From a virus: a stretch of DNA of 22,272 nucleotides. The notes under the pieces were generated by a model. It did not search any database. It had not been told where the DNA came from and was given only the letters and a program-made list of their open reading frames with translations. The stretch spans positions 1-22,272 of the IMG/VR virus record IMGVR_UViG_3300017917_000913; one strand, given 5' to 3'. The position numbers and the translations under genes were made by a program. Shown piece by piece: positions 13,899 through 21,926 of this stretch. Numbering within the stretch: position 1 is the first letter of the stretch; each line of letters starts with the position of its first letter.

Positions 13899-14341
13899 TT
13901 ATTTTCTGCCTTTACTATAAATTTTTCTGCTTCAGCATCGATTACACGTTGTCTTAGTTCAGTTGTAGAGAATGTGTGTTCTCGTTTGTTAAAATAAAAC
14001 TTAATACCTTTTGTGATACATTCTTGTCTTCCAGTAAATCCACGATGTTCATATTCTTCTCCTAATATTCTAACATTTATAGGATAAGAAAGCAAGATAT
14101 CCACTAGATCTTTTTCCGTAGCATATACTACTATTTCGTCTACATACTTACAGGCCTGTAATTGTACATATCTTTCAAATATGCTTTGCACAGGTTTATT
14201 TTTTTCTAATGGACGATCAATAGTTGGATCTGTTTGTAGTCCTACGATTAAGTAATCGCATTGTGCCTTAGCTTCTTTGAGCATAATAATATGCCCAGCA
14301 TGGAACAGATCAAATGTTGAACAAGTAAAACCTACTTTCAT
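13895..14341 (-). CDS. Cytidylyltransferase-like enzyme (glycerol-3-phosphate cytidylyltransferase family)
   Basis: 148 residues, near the size of TagD. GFTCSTFDLFHAGHIIML (4-21) has the HxGH motif at 14-17, and FSTTELRQRV (124-133) matches the RTxGISTT/ISSTELR motif; FERYVQLQACKYVDEIV (55-71) fits the conserved RxxxLxxxxxVD helix. The family makes CDP-glycerol, CDP-ribitol or similar nucleotide-activated compounds from CTP. The substrate cannot be told from sequence. It is the second gene of the early operon and is distinct from the other HxGH protein at 10-1170. Confidence 0.88.
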   Translation of the reverse strand: MKVGFTCSTFDLFHAGHIIMLKEAKAQCDYLIVGLQTDPTIDRPLEKNKPVQSIFERYVQLQACKYVDEIVVYATEKDLVDILLSYPINVRILGEEYEHRGFTGRQECITKGIKFYFNKREHTFSTTELRQRVIDAEAEKFIVKAENK

Positions 14342-14589
14342 ACTACTTCTTCAGCTATACCGAGAATTTCTGCTAGAATTAGTAAACTACCTGCATACCA
14401 GAACATACTGTAACACAACGCAACACCGGCCGCAATTCTAATACCACTTTTGGCAAAACTAATGTACTTGTGTTTTATAGGATCTGGATGTCGATATTCT
14501 GCTTCAGGAACCTTATTCGATGCTAATACTGCATCAATCCTGTTTCTCAGATCTTTCATTACTTCTATATTTTGTTCGTATTCGGTCAT
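14338..14589 (-). CDS. Small membrane protein, first gene of the clamp-loader operon
   Basis: 83 residues. A charged N-terminal half (about 1-48) is followed by a C-terminal hydrophobic stretch (about 49-80) long enough for one span or a hairpin, ending in acidic EEVV. No family recognised. AGGAG lies 6 nt before the ATG, and the promoter TTGACA-17-TATACT is just upstream. It overlaps the cytidylyltransferase-like gene by ATGA. Early expression suggests a host-takeover or membrane role, but nothing specific supports this. Confidence 0.75.
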   Translation of the reverse strand: MTEYEQNIEVMKDLRNRIDAVLASNKVPEAEYRHPDPIKHKYISFAKSGIRIAAGVALCYSMFWYAGSLLILAEILGIAEEVV

Positions 14590-14612
14590 AAGATTCTCCT
14601 TTTTACTACCTA

Positions 14613-14641
14613 AGTATAAAGGTGAGAACAGGGCTTGTCAA
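14613..14641 (-). promoter_or_regulatory. Sigma70-type promoter for the clamp-loader operon
   Basis: On the minus strand TTGACA (14641-14636) and TATACT (14618-14613) are 17 bp apart, 11 of 12 consensus bases. The predicted start is near 14606, about 17 nt before the first gene. The context CTCTTGACA matches that of the dnaJ promoter. The -35 hexamer occupies the loop of a perfect hairpin. Confidence 0.8.
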
Positions 14642-14651
14642 GAGCCCTGTT
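14627..14651 (-). terminator. Hairpin with the -35 box in its loop; possible terminator after groES-like gene
   Basis: Perfect 9-bp arms AACAGGGCT (14627-14635) and AGCCCTGTT (14643-14651) around a 7-nt loop. It lies 14 nt after the stop of the co-chaperonin gene. On the minus strand it is followed by CTCACCTTTA, not a T tract, so intrinsic termination is doubtful; it may instead be an operator or cruciform-type element acting on the promoter. Confidence 0.4.
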
Positions 14652-14665
14652 ACTCAAAAGAAAAA

Positions 14666-15052
14666 TTAGATAGTTTTGCTGAAGTCGTACATACCGCCTT
14701 CTGTTGGTGTAGAAAATTTTCCTAATTCCAAATCGGATGGCTTCTCATCTGCTGATGCTAGGATTCCGTCTGGATCAGCTCGCCATATAGTAAATTTAGT
14801 GCCGTCATCTTCTTCGACTTCGATTCCTCGAGTCCAACGACCGTGTTCGAGTAGAATCCATTCGCCGACTTTAACATCAGTCTGCTCAGGGCCAATCGCG
14901 AATACTTTTGCCCAACGAGGCTTAACACCCTCGGACTTGCCATCATCACTACGGATAACAATACCACTAGCAGTAGTTTGCTCGCCAAAGTTCATATCTC
15001 GAACTAAGATATGTTTACGAATAGGTCTAATTTTGTTAGCTAGAGCTTTCAT
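14666..15052 (-). CDS. groES: GroES-like co-chaperonin (T4 gp31 analogue)
   Basis: 128 residues. IRPIRKHILVRDM (8-20) matches the GroES N-terminal strand; the following segment ends in SGIVI (29-33), the hydrophobic tripeptide site of the GroES mobile loop that binds GroEL. VKPRWAKVFAIGPEQTDVKVGEWILL (43-68) and the final DGILA (95-99) complete the beta barrel. About 30 residues after the barrel (to DFSKTI) are extra relative to bacterial GroES. T4 gp31 replaces GroES so that the major capsid protein can fold; the same role is likely here. It is the last gene of the late block and starts within the ATGA overlap of the 80-residue gene, with AGGAGG just upstream. Confidence 0.88.
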   Translation of the reverse strand: MKALANKIRPIRKHILVRDMNFGEQTTASGIVIRSDDGKSEGVKPRWAKVFAIGPEQTDVKVGEWILLEHGRWTRGIEVEEDDGTKFTIWRADPDGILASADEKPSDLELGKFSTPTEGGMYDFSKTI

Positions 15053-15291
15053 ACGCCTCCTGTAGGATCCTCGTTAATTTCTTTTGAAGTTTGTTTGTTA
15101 GTAGTTTCTCGTAATACGTCTTCTCGTTTACGAATAATTTTTCCACCCGGGCCAAGTTCATCGCCACGAGCATTTACTTTTACGTTACCAACTGCAACAG
15201 TCATTTCATGTTGCATAGCCATTTTTTGCATATCAACTTCTTTACCTTGCATAGAACGGTAAACTTGTTTTGGTGTTTCTTTCATTGCCAT
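15049..15291 (-). CDS. Small conserved phage protein
   Basis: 80 residues, hydrophilic. The core MTVAVGNVKVNARGDELGPGGKIIRK (about 30-55) looks highly conserved, and I recall closely similar small proteins in aquatic T4-like phages; no function is known. AGGAG lies 6 nt before the ATG. A GATAAGTA octamer 24 nt upstream may be a weak late promoter. It overlaps the co-chaperonin gene by ATGA. Confidence 0.8.
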   Translation of the reverse strand: MAMKETPKQVYRSMQGKEVDMQKMAMQHEMTVAVGNVKVNARGDELGPGGKIIRKREDVLRETTNKQTSKEINEDPTGGV

Positions 15292-15314
15292 AATAATCTC
15301 CTAGGACTGTGCTT

Positions 15315-15322
15315 TACTTATC
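15315..15322 (-). promoter_or_regulatory. Possible weak late promoter (GATAAGTA)
   Basis: The minus strand reads GATAAGTA, one base from the GATAAATA motif, in front of the 80-residue gene and co-chaperonin. It overlaps the last Arg codon and stop of the DnaE-like gene, so the sequence is partly constrained by coding. Confidence 0.3.
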
Positions 15323-15833
15323 TCAGGAATTCCTGCCAGTCCAAATTAAATTTAATAGGGTCGATGCTATGAACACCTATTAAGTATAATACATAACTTG
15401 CTACACTAGATCCACGTCCTACTCCCCATACTACACCTTCTTTTGAGCAAGTATCTACAAAATATTTTAACCAGCGTAGTAAATCTAGCATATTTCTTGC
15501 TTTGTACGCAGCCAATTCTTCTGCTAGTCTAGTACACTGAGGATCCCACGGCGGACATTGTTCTTTGAGCCATGCTTCTATATCCATTTGTTTATATTCG
15601 CTAGGCATGTTCCAATTGTCTTGCATATATCGATCATAATCTTCAATGCTCAACTCATCATTGGCATTAATCGGCGGAACGAAGCTAAAATCTAAATGTT
15701 GTTCCAATTTAGTAGTTTCTTCTGTTCGATCGACAATAATAGTATCAGCAGAAGTTAGTTTGAAGCCACGATATAATGCTTCAAATATATCTTGATCGTT
15801 AAGTATTGGATTTGAATATTGATCTAATCGCAT
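15318..15833 (-). CDS. Stand-alone DNA polymerase III alpha (DnaE)-like palm fragment
   Basis: 171 residues. The last 36 residues read WGVGRGSSVASYVLYLIG then HSIDPIKFNLDWQEFLR, a clear match to the C-family polymerase segment GPGRGSGAGSLVAYALxITDLDPLxFxLLFERFLN. The preceding helix (LLRWLKYFVDTCSKEGV, about 119-135) also fits DnaE. The gene stops exactly before the DxD catalytic aspartates of bacterial DnaE, and no PHP domain precedes it; the N-terminal 110 residues are not recognisable. I recall this short gene in other aquatic T4-like phages, so it is probably a functional small protein rather than a broken one. Polymerase activity is not possible without the aspartates. Its role may be binding of a nucleotide or primer, by inference only. 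Confidence 0.8.
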   Translation of the reverse strand: MRLDQYSNPILNDQDIFEALYRGFKLTSADTIIVDRTEETTKLEQHLDFSFVPPINANDELSIEDYDRYMQDNWNMPSEYKQMDIEAWLKEQCPPWDPQCTRLAEELAAYKARNMLDLLRWLKYFVDTCSKEGVVWGVGRGSSVASYVLYLIGVHSIDPIKFNLDWQEFLR

Positions 15834-15839
15834 TCAACT

Positions 15840-15868
15840 ATATTAGTTGACTTTGATTAATTTGTCAA
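15840..15868 (-). promoter_or_regulatory. Possible sigma70-like promoter with inverted repeat, before the DnaE-like gene
   Basis: TTGACA (15868-15863) and TAATAT (15845-15840) are 17 bp apart on the minus strand. The -10 lies in an inverted repeat TCAACTA/TAGTTGA (15834-15840, 15844-15850). The start would fall about at the ATG of the DnaE-like gene, giving a leaderless mRNA. Most of it is inside coding sequence, so chance is a fair explanation. Confidence 0.25.
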
Positions 15869-16073
15869 GACCTTTGTCCCGACTTTGGATCATTTTCTCG
15901 TATTCTTCTTGTTGTCTTCTGGACAAAGCCATTTTATAAGTGTCTAATGCTAAGACTATTTGATTTCTTAATTCTGGATTAGCTGTAGAGAAATACTTGC
16001 GAGTTAGATCACTTATTCGGTTTTCTAACTCGCTAATTTTAAGTTCATTAGTATCGTGTATTAATGGATGCAT
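15843..16073 (-). CDS. Small conserved helical phage protein
   Basis: 76 residues, almost wholly helical and charged, starting MHPLIHDTNELKISELE and ending KLIKVN. The pattern of an N-terminal MHPL, a leucine-spaced ISELENRISDLTRKYF helix and a Gln/Glu-rich second helix resembles a small family I recall next to virion genes of aquatic T4-like phages; function unknown. It lies 3 nt after the fibre gene and 9 nt before the DnaE-like gene. No clear ribosome site is visible. Confidence 0.75.
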   Translation of the reverse strand: MHPLIHDTNELKISELENRISDLTRKYFSTANPELRNQIVLALDTYKMALSRRQQEEYEKMIQSRDKGLDKLIKVN

Positions 16074-16076
16074 AAA

Positions 16077-18620
16077 TTATGTTGCGTCACTGTCGTTAAC
16101 CCACTGTGTGCCGCTCCATTTGAGTACTTGTCCAGCAATTACTCCGGATATAGCAACGTCTGTTAATTCGTCTAGTGTAGTAAAGCCTTGTGCAAAACTC
16201 TCACCGAATGCGCTGAGGAACGGTATTGCCTTCCATGTGTTTTCTTGGATACAAATATATAGATAATCTGAATCATATGATATTTGTCCAGCTTTTCCAG
16301 TTGAGCTAGCAGTGACAGGGGTTGAAATAATTTCAGCAGGTGTAACGCCTCCTATTTCACAGCCATTGTTACCAATTACGTACCAAGAGCCATCAACGTA
16401 TTGTAGTGTTACAGAATCACCTCTTGTGTCAAATACAATAGTACTTGATCCACCACCACTAACCCAACCTGCATTAGTAACGGTGACTGTAGCATCACCT
16501 TGGTCCACTTTCATTACTAAAACTTTTGTCTGTCCTTCAGAACCAGCACCGAGGTTATAACTTTCTACGTCTTCAGTTGATAGATAAGTTACAGTAGTGT
16601 TTAAACTTATATTTGAACTAGGTACACCTTGATCACTGCCATTGTAACCTGCTTTAATGTAAGTCCAATTAGTAAAACCGTCATATACGAACGTTACAGT
16701 TCCGTATGCACCACTAAGCACTCTTGATTTGTTAACTGTATCACCGTTTATTGAATTACTAATATCATCTTTTACTTTGATAGTTATAGGATTAGTATCA
16801 GCACTACCATTATCTGTTATAGTAATATAAGTTCCTGGTGTAAGTACATAACCTTCATTATCATAAGGTAATGTAATTGTTAGAGATCCGTCGGCAGAGT
16901 CTACAACAATGTCTTGATTTCCGTATGCAGTATAGTCTTTGCTAACTAATACAGGACCGTTGCCTACTTGGATCGGAACCGCCGCACCTAATAACGAAGT
17001 ATCAGGACCACCGGTTACTTGTTGTCCGTAAAAATACAATGGACTAGGAGTTTCTTCTGTAACTAATATTTCAACATAAGAACTAGTTATAACAATATTG
17101 TCAGTGTATGGAGTAACGGTATCCGGTGAGTTGCCATCAACAGTTACGATAGTATCGGGTGTTAAAGAAAATCTTAAAAGACGATTTTCATTGCTAGCGT
17201 CAGTGATGTCAAATCGATATTTTTTTCCTCTTTGGAACTTAATAGGATATTGTGTAACAACACCAGTACCGAGATCAACTTCTGCTAGAAGATTGCCGTC
17301 GAACGCAAAGACTTGTCTAACTCCGTCGCCGTATTCTTCGATGCTTACTGCATATTCAATTAAATCTGCTTGGTTAGTCCATACGGAACCGTTCCATTTT
17401 AAGCTGTCGCCTGCTATCGGAGTTGAAACAACAACGTTTTGTATATTGTCTAGGTCGGTAATTGTAATTGATGAACTAGTTAAGACACTCTCGCCGTTGA
17501 CTGTAAGGTCACCTTCTACTAAAAGGCTTCCGCCTACATTTAAGTTTTTAGCAATACCGACACCACCGGAAACTACTACTGAACCTGTTTCTATATCTAG
17601 AGATTCTGTAGCATCGTTGACTGATAGCGATCCGACATTTAATGCGTTGTAGTTTGATGCTCCAGACCCCATGGTACCAACATAGTCTAAAAATACTTTC
17701 TTGGTAGTACTTCCAGTCCATGTCCATGCTTCAACTACTTGGTTTGATAAATTAGGATTTAATTTGATAGGTAAAATAAAATCAACATTGGGTACGATAA
17801 CGCCCTGTCCTTCAGTGGCAAATGTTATTTCGTGCCAAGGTTTAACAGTACCGTCACCAGATCCATTAGTGTCAGCGTCAAATACAGTTCCAGAAATAAT
17901 TCCGTAGTACGTATCACTAGGATTATTTAAGGTTATACTGTTATTAACTGCGTATGTTCCTGTACCACCAGTACCGGACCCTAGGCCAGTTATTCTTGTT
18001 CCAGGAGTAATACCAGTTCCGATCAAATATGTTCCGACTGCTAAATTTCCGCTAGAAACAGATGTAACAGTTAGTGTTGTACCGGAAAATGATCCCTTCC
18101 ATATTGCACTGGGACTAGCACCCATGGAAATCCAGTTAGTCGTTCCTGGATTATCAATAGTATATCTTTTACCAATTTCAATGTCGTTACCGACGTTTAT
18201 AATAGATCCGTTACTGACTAAATGTACTTTTACTCGAGCATAATTTCCACTGTCCGGCCATTCGATAAATGTAAATTCGGTATCACCCAACACAGTATAA
18301 GACTGTAATGACCCGTCAAGAATACTAATATTTCTAGTGCCACTGGCTTCAGCCGCATAGCTAGTACCATGAAAATTAGTAAAACTACCGTTAGATATAT
18401 TGCTACCGCCTAGGTCGTTACTAAATGTTCCGCTTACATTGTCCCCGGCTAGCGGAGCTTTTAATACGGCTTTTGATTGCAAATCTTCAAGTTCTTCTTT
18501 TGCATAGCGGAAGTTACGCTGGATAACATCGAAGTTATCTCTAAATCCTTGGCTATCATTGTCTTTGCCTGCAACAGGGTAAGTTTTATCAATGCTCTGG
18601 TAGTTTATCTGGCTTGTCAT
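16077..18620 (-). CDS. Virion structural protein, tail-fibre/baseplate-like, with nested repeat domains
   Basis: 847 residues. The N-terminus ([29 protein letters not shown], with DLQSKAVLK near 47-54) is typical of virion proteins of aquatic T4-like phages. The rest is Gly/Ser/Thr/Val-rich beta structure: [20 protein letters not shown] (351-370) resembles trimeric beta-helix fibre repeats, and a LTDVxxxxxxxGQxLKWxGxxWxN repeat occurs at 389-416 and at the C-terminus (about 816-843). Residues 148-176 and 242-259 form one known-looking motif (YTIxxxGTTNWxxxGA ... GTVFxA) that is split by a second motif (177-238, [24 protein letters not shown]-type). AGGA 7 nt before the ATG; ATGA overlap with the upstream virion gene. 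A GATAAATA motif lies 31 nt upstream. Confidence 0.85.
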   Translation of the reverse strand: MTSQINYQSIDKTYPVAGKDNDSQGFRDNFDVIQRNFRYAKEELEDLQSKAVLKAPLAGDNVSGTFSNDLGGSNISNGSFTNFHGTSYAAEASGTRNISILDGSLQSYTVLGDTEFTFIEWPDSGNYARVKVHLVSNGSIINVGNDIEIGKRYTIDNPGTTNWISMGASPSAIWKGSFSGTTLTVTSVSSGNLAVGTYLIGTGITPGTRITGLGSGTGGTGTYAVNNSITLNNPSDTYYGIISGTVFDADTNGSGDGTVKPWHEITFATEGQGVIVPNVDFILPIKLNPNLSNQVVEAWTWTGSTTKKVFLDYVGTMGSGASNYNALNVGSLSVNDATESLDIETGSVVVSGGVGIAKNLNVGGSLLVEGDLTVNGESVLTSSSITITDLDNIQNVVVSTPIAGDSLKWNGSVWTNQADLIEYAVSIEEYGDGVRQVFAFDGNLLAEVDLGTGVVTQYPIKFQRGKKYRFDITDASNENRLLRFSLTPDTIVTVDGNSPDTVTPYTDNIVITSSYVEILVTEETPSPLYFYGQQVTGGPDTSLLGAAVPIQVGNGPVLVSKDYTAYGNQDIVVDSADGSLTITLPYDNEGYVLTPGTYITITDNGSADTNPITIKVKDDISNSINGDTVNKSRVLSGAYGTVTFVYDGFTNWTYIKAGYNGSDQGVPSSNISLNTTVTYLSTEDVESYNLGAGSEGQTKVLVMKVDQGDATVTVTNAGWVSGGGSSTIVFDTRGDSVTLQYVDGSWYVIGNNGCEIGGVTPAEIISTPVTASSTGKAGQISYDSDYLYICIQENTWKAIPFLSAFGESFAQGFTTLDELTDVAISGVIAGQVLKWSGTQWVNDSDAT

Positions 18621-21600
18621 ACGGTTATCCTATCATTTCTGAATACTAGATATTTATCTTGTGTTTGACCCTCTATGGAATCTATTATATATCGATCTAC
18701 AGTATAGTCTAGCTGATTAAAGCTAAATCCTGTAGTACTAAAGTAATTTTTAATATTTAAAAGCAGATCATCAGCAGTGCCAACTTTGCAGTAGCATAGC
18801 GGCACAGCCAGTTGAAAATCTAGCTCTGTTTTAGTCCCCGGCTGTATGCTACGCATCCAAAGGGGAAGATAGTTTCTTTCAACGGCAAAATTTTCGCCAT
18901 CGCTAGACCAATTTTTTATACGATCTCTCCAATTGCTAACACTATTCGGAAAATACTCTTGATAGTTGCTGTCACTAGATTTATATCCAGTACCATCTGC
19001 TGTAATTATATTTTCTGGTCTCCGAGCTTCGGGAAAATCAGCAGTTAAATCATTTATTTTTCTACTCCATATACTATTACTAGTATCAATTGTAATTGGA
19101 TTAGGTTGAGCTTTATGTCTATTTAATTTGTTAGGAAGACGCTTGCCTTTTGGCTCAAGTGGATCAGCCATTTCGACATATATTACTTCATATATTGCTG
19201 TCTGTGTTCCTGGAACATACGCAGTGGCTTTTTTAATCTGATTAAAGTTAAATCTTTTTCTCTTATGGTTCAGTCCAATAGCACTGATATATGCAGCCGC
19301 TTCTTTGGTCTCGACTCCGGCAAATACTACCATTGATAGATCTTTTTGTACTCCGAAGTTTGGATCATTTGGTCTATAGATACTACCAGGTGTAAATACA
19401 TCGGTATTGTCTATAAAACTACTCCATAAAGATCTTTGTTCTAGTTTTAATAATGGTTTAACTCGAATATTACTATAGACTAATTGATCTGGAGTTTCTA
19501 CGTTTATTCTAAATGTGCGAGTAATAGCACTGTAACCAAATTGATCTCGAGCTTCGATTGTGAATACATAGTCTCGATCAAACGATGTAGTACCTCCGTC
19601 GAACTCTGAAGGTTGTGTAATAGTGGCATAGGTAGTAAAAGAATTTCCACCTGAAACACTATCACCGGATCCATATGCATCTCCGCCGTCTATGTCATTG
19701 TTTGAAGAATACTCGTCTTCGTAAGCATCACCGCCCGTTAACAGATCTAGATATACAGTATCAACAAATCCAGTTAAACCGCTTTGATCTTCTGTACTGT
19801 ATTGATTTACTTTTCCGATAATTTCGCCATCAAGGTCTAGAGTTAAACCGGGTGGTAAACGACCACTTATAAGATTATAAAGTATAGTTGCCCCAGGAAT
19901 ACTACTTGTAGCTCGTACACTTAGCGTCGAAATAAAGTTAGCATTAATAGTGCCAAGGTCGCTAGGTGTGTTCCATGTTAATGCGCTATCAACTTCACCT
20001 AATATATCAACGGTGAATATTTTTGGACTACTAGATCTTTCCCCTGCTGAAAGGATATACTTAAAAGATACCTTAGTGTTACTATTAATGATAATATTAG
20101 TTAAAAGATTAATAGTAACTTGAGATGGGTTAGAATAGTCAACTGATGTTATATTAGATGAATCATAGCTGACATTGTCAATTGTAAATGAGCTAACTTC
20201 GTTTAGAACCGATGATATTAACGGATAATCAATTTTATTAACAACAATTTCGTTAATTCTAATTCCTTGGTTAGTTGGAACAACAACATATTCTGCAGAA
20301 TTGATTTTACCGCTGAGTTTAGTAGCTGTTACTGTAAAGGTGTAAGTTCTAGTAATGGCTGGCTGATACGGAACTAGTCCGTGTACCTCTGCATTGTTTT
20401 CGTCGAATGCCATTCCGGGAGGCAATTCACTAACAGTTCCAATTAAAAACTCAACGTCATCCGGAACATCAACTTCTAATGGGTAATATAATGTTAACTT
20501 ATAAGCACCGTTACCTAGATCTTCTACTGCATCAACTCTGTTTATTCTAAAAGCCTCGGGAACTTTACCGCTAAAAGTTAAAAAATGACCAACAGTCGGC
20601 TTGACGGTAGTTAACGTTGTTGTTAAAAACTGTGAACCAATGATATTAGCACTTTCATAAACTGGCTCACTGTTTACGATGGAAAATCTTCTTTTAGTAG
20701 TTGCTTTAGAATCTGCATTTACTTGCTCTAATTCATAGATGATATTTTCTGTTTCGTATGTGTCTAGTATTAGAGTGATATAATTGTTTGCTCTTTTTAA
20801 ACCGAGGTAGCTGGGAGTCAACCAAGTTGGTGCTCGCATGTAAGTAACGTCAGATGTGAACAGTGGATCAGCATTTAACCATGTAGTGTTGTCAGCACGG
20901 AAATAATCATCACCAACAACAAATATTTTAAAAGTTCTCTTTTTATAACTATCACCGTCAGTTACAGTTACAGTAAATTGATAAGTTCTATTTAATTTTT
21001 TTAGTCTGCCTGATGCTAGACTGTAATCGAAGAAAACACCGTCGTACACGTAGCTATCGAAACCATTAGTTGGTCGGAAAGCAAAGTCATAGGCTACTAC
21101 ATCGTACGTGCCATCGTCAAATGTACCATCACCGTCTTCTGGTTTTATAGATAGTGTAGGTTGTATAAATCCTACTAACCTTCCGTCTTGAGTCAAGGTT
21201 AGTCCAGGAGGCAATTCACCATCACCCCTAGAAATGAAATAACTTAATCTTTGCCCGGCACCTGTATCTGAATCATATGCTTCTATTTGATAATCTACAA
21301 AGGTACTGTCCATTACAAATAATTCGCCAGGATCCCCTAACTCTAACAGACCTGCAGGAGTATCAAACTCTGGCTCGTCAGCACCTTCTATAGTAATAGT
21401 AAATGTTCTATCGCTAATTTGTCCTTCTTTACTAGCACGTATAACAAATGTAAAATCTGTAACTCGAGGAACTTCAAAGGCAGAACCGACTATCGTAGTT
21501 CCTTCTAGTCTTAATCCAGGAGGAAACTCACCGCTTATTTTAGTAAATGTAACCCCGGTAAAATTTTCAATAGGCAAATTAAGAGTGAGCGATCGTCTTT

Positions 21601-21886
21601 CGCTGAATGCTACTCTGCTAGCGACTCCAGTTCCGGGACTTGGAGATTGCAATCCTGTTGAGGGATTAGTGACTATAGGGCCTGCTTCGCCCCCGTTATT
21701 AGTCGCTGTGAATACTGTTCCTACTGTGTTCACAGGTGCACCGATTTTTGTAAAATCTGTAGTTCCTACTGATTGAATTACATACTGTAAATTAGGTATA
21801 AAACTACCACTATTTACAGATGTGTTGGATCCCGCAGGGTATCCAAAATTCCAACCAGAGGGTTTAGTCCATACATTTAACGCCAT
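18617..21886 (-). CDS. Large virion structural protein with Ig-like (He_PIG-type) repeats
   Basis: 1089 residues. It opens [15 protein letters not shown], which I recall as the start of related virion proteins in aquatic T4-like phages. At least four copies of the Ig-like signature G-x-[LF]-PPG-[LM]-x-[LF] followed by G-x-[VI]-x-G occur: 119-137, 222-241, 487-506 and 674-693, within extended beta domains, suggesting a long surface-exposed fibre or baseplate appendage. A YVIxSxGTTDFTxIGA...VGTVFTAT module (32-68) sits between the N-terminal motif and the first repeat. The C-terminal 150 residues are different, with [19 protein letters not shown] (about 1024-1042), and may be the attachment or trimerisation part. 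Exact virion position unknown. Upstream GATAAATA at 21908-21915; ribosome site weak (AGAGAG). Confidence 0.85.
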   Translation of the reverse strand: MALNVWTKPSGWNFGYPAGSNTSVNSGSFIPNLQYVIQSVGTTDFTKIGAPVNTVGTVFTATNNGGEAGPIVTNPSTGLQSPSPGTGVASRVAFSERRSLTLNLPIENFTGVTFTKISGEFPPGLRLEGTTIVGSAFEVPRVTDFTFVIRASKEGQISDRTFTITIEGADEPEFDTPAGLLELGDPGELFVMDSTFVDYQIEAYDSDTGAGQRLSYFISRGDGELPPGLTLTQDGRLVGFIQPTLSIKPEDGDGTFDDGTYDVVAYDFAFRPTNGFDSYVYDGVFFDYSLASGRLKKLNRTYQFTVTVTDGDSYKKRTFKIFVVGDDYFRADNTTWLNADPLFTSDVTYMRAPTWLTPSYLGLKRANNYITLILDTYETENIIYELEQVNADSKATTKRRFSIVNSEPVYESANIIGSQFLTTTLTTVKPTVGHFLTFSGKVPEAFRINRVDAVEDLGNGAYKLTLYYPLEVDVPDDVEFLIGTVSELPPGMAFDENNAEVHGLVPYQPAITRTYTFTVTATKLSGKINSAEYVVVPTNQGIRINEIVVNKIDYPLISSVLNEVSSFTIDNVSYDSSNITSVDYSNPSQVTINLLTNIIINSNTKVSFKYILSAGERSSSPKIFTVDILGEVDSALTWNTPSDLGTINANFISTLSVRATSSIPGATILYNLISGRLPPGLTLDLDGEIIGKVNQYSTEDQSGLTGFVDTVYLDLLTGGDAYEDEYSSNNDIDGGDAYGSGDSVSGGNSFTTYATITQPSEFDGGTTSFDRDYVFTIEARDQFGYSAITRTFRINVETPDQLVYSNIRVKPLLKLEQRSLWSSFIDNTDVFTPGSIYRPNDPNFGVQKDLSMVVFAGVETKEAAAYISAIGLNHKRKRFNFNQIKKATAYVPGTQTAIYEVIYVEMADPLEPKGKRLPNKLNRHKAQPNPITIDTSNSIWSRKINDLTADFPEARRPENIITADGTGYKSSDSNYQEYFPNSVSNWRDRIKNWSSDGENFAVERNYLPLWMRSIQPGTKTELDFQLAVPLCYCKVGTADDLLLNIKNYFSTTGFSFNQLDYTVDRYIIDSIEGQTQDKYLVFRNDRITV
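18651..18658 (-). promoter_or_regulatory. T4-type late promoter motif GATAAATA for the fibre-like gene
   Basis: The minus strand reads GATAAATA, 30 nt upstream of the fibre ATG, inside the last codons of the preceding virion gene. Identical octamers occur at 2808-2815 and 21908-21915, each just before a gene. Confidence 0.6.
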
Positions 21887-21907
21887 AATTGCTCTCTACT
21901 GTAGCAA

Positions 21908-21915
21908 TATTTATC
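21908..21915 (-). promoter_or_regulatory. T4-type late promoter motif GATAAATA for the 1089-residue virion gene
   Basis: The minus strand reads GATAAATA in the 40-nt gap between two virion genes, 21 nt before the ATG. It is one base from the T4 late consensus and identical to the motifs at 2808 and 18651. Confidence 0.7.
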
Positions 21916-21926
21916 GTTAATTTTGA

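Noticed and set aside
15318-15322. Frameshift or truncation of a full DNA polymerase III gene
   Set aside because: No polymerase-like sequence follows in any frame; the next gene starts within 30 nt with its own ribosome site, so the short gene seems to be the natural form.
17098-17652. Long open frame on the plus strand (184 codons)
   Set aside because: It lies fully antisense to the 847-residue virion gene, whose protein has clear motifs; the opposite frame shows no recognisable domain.
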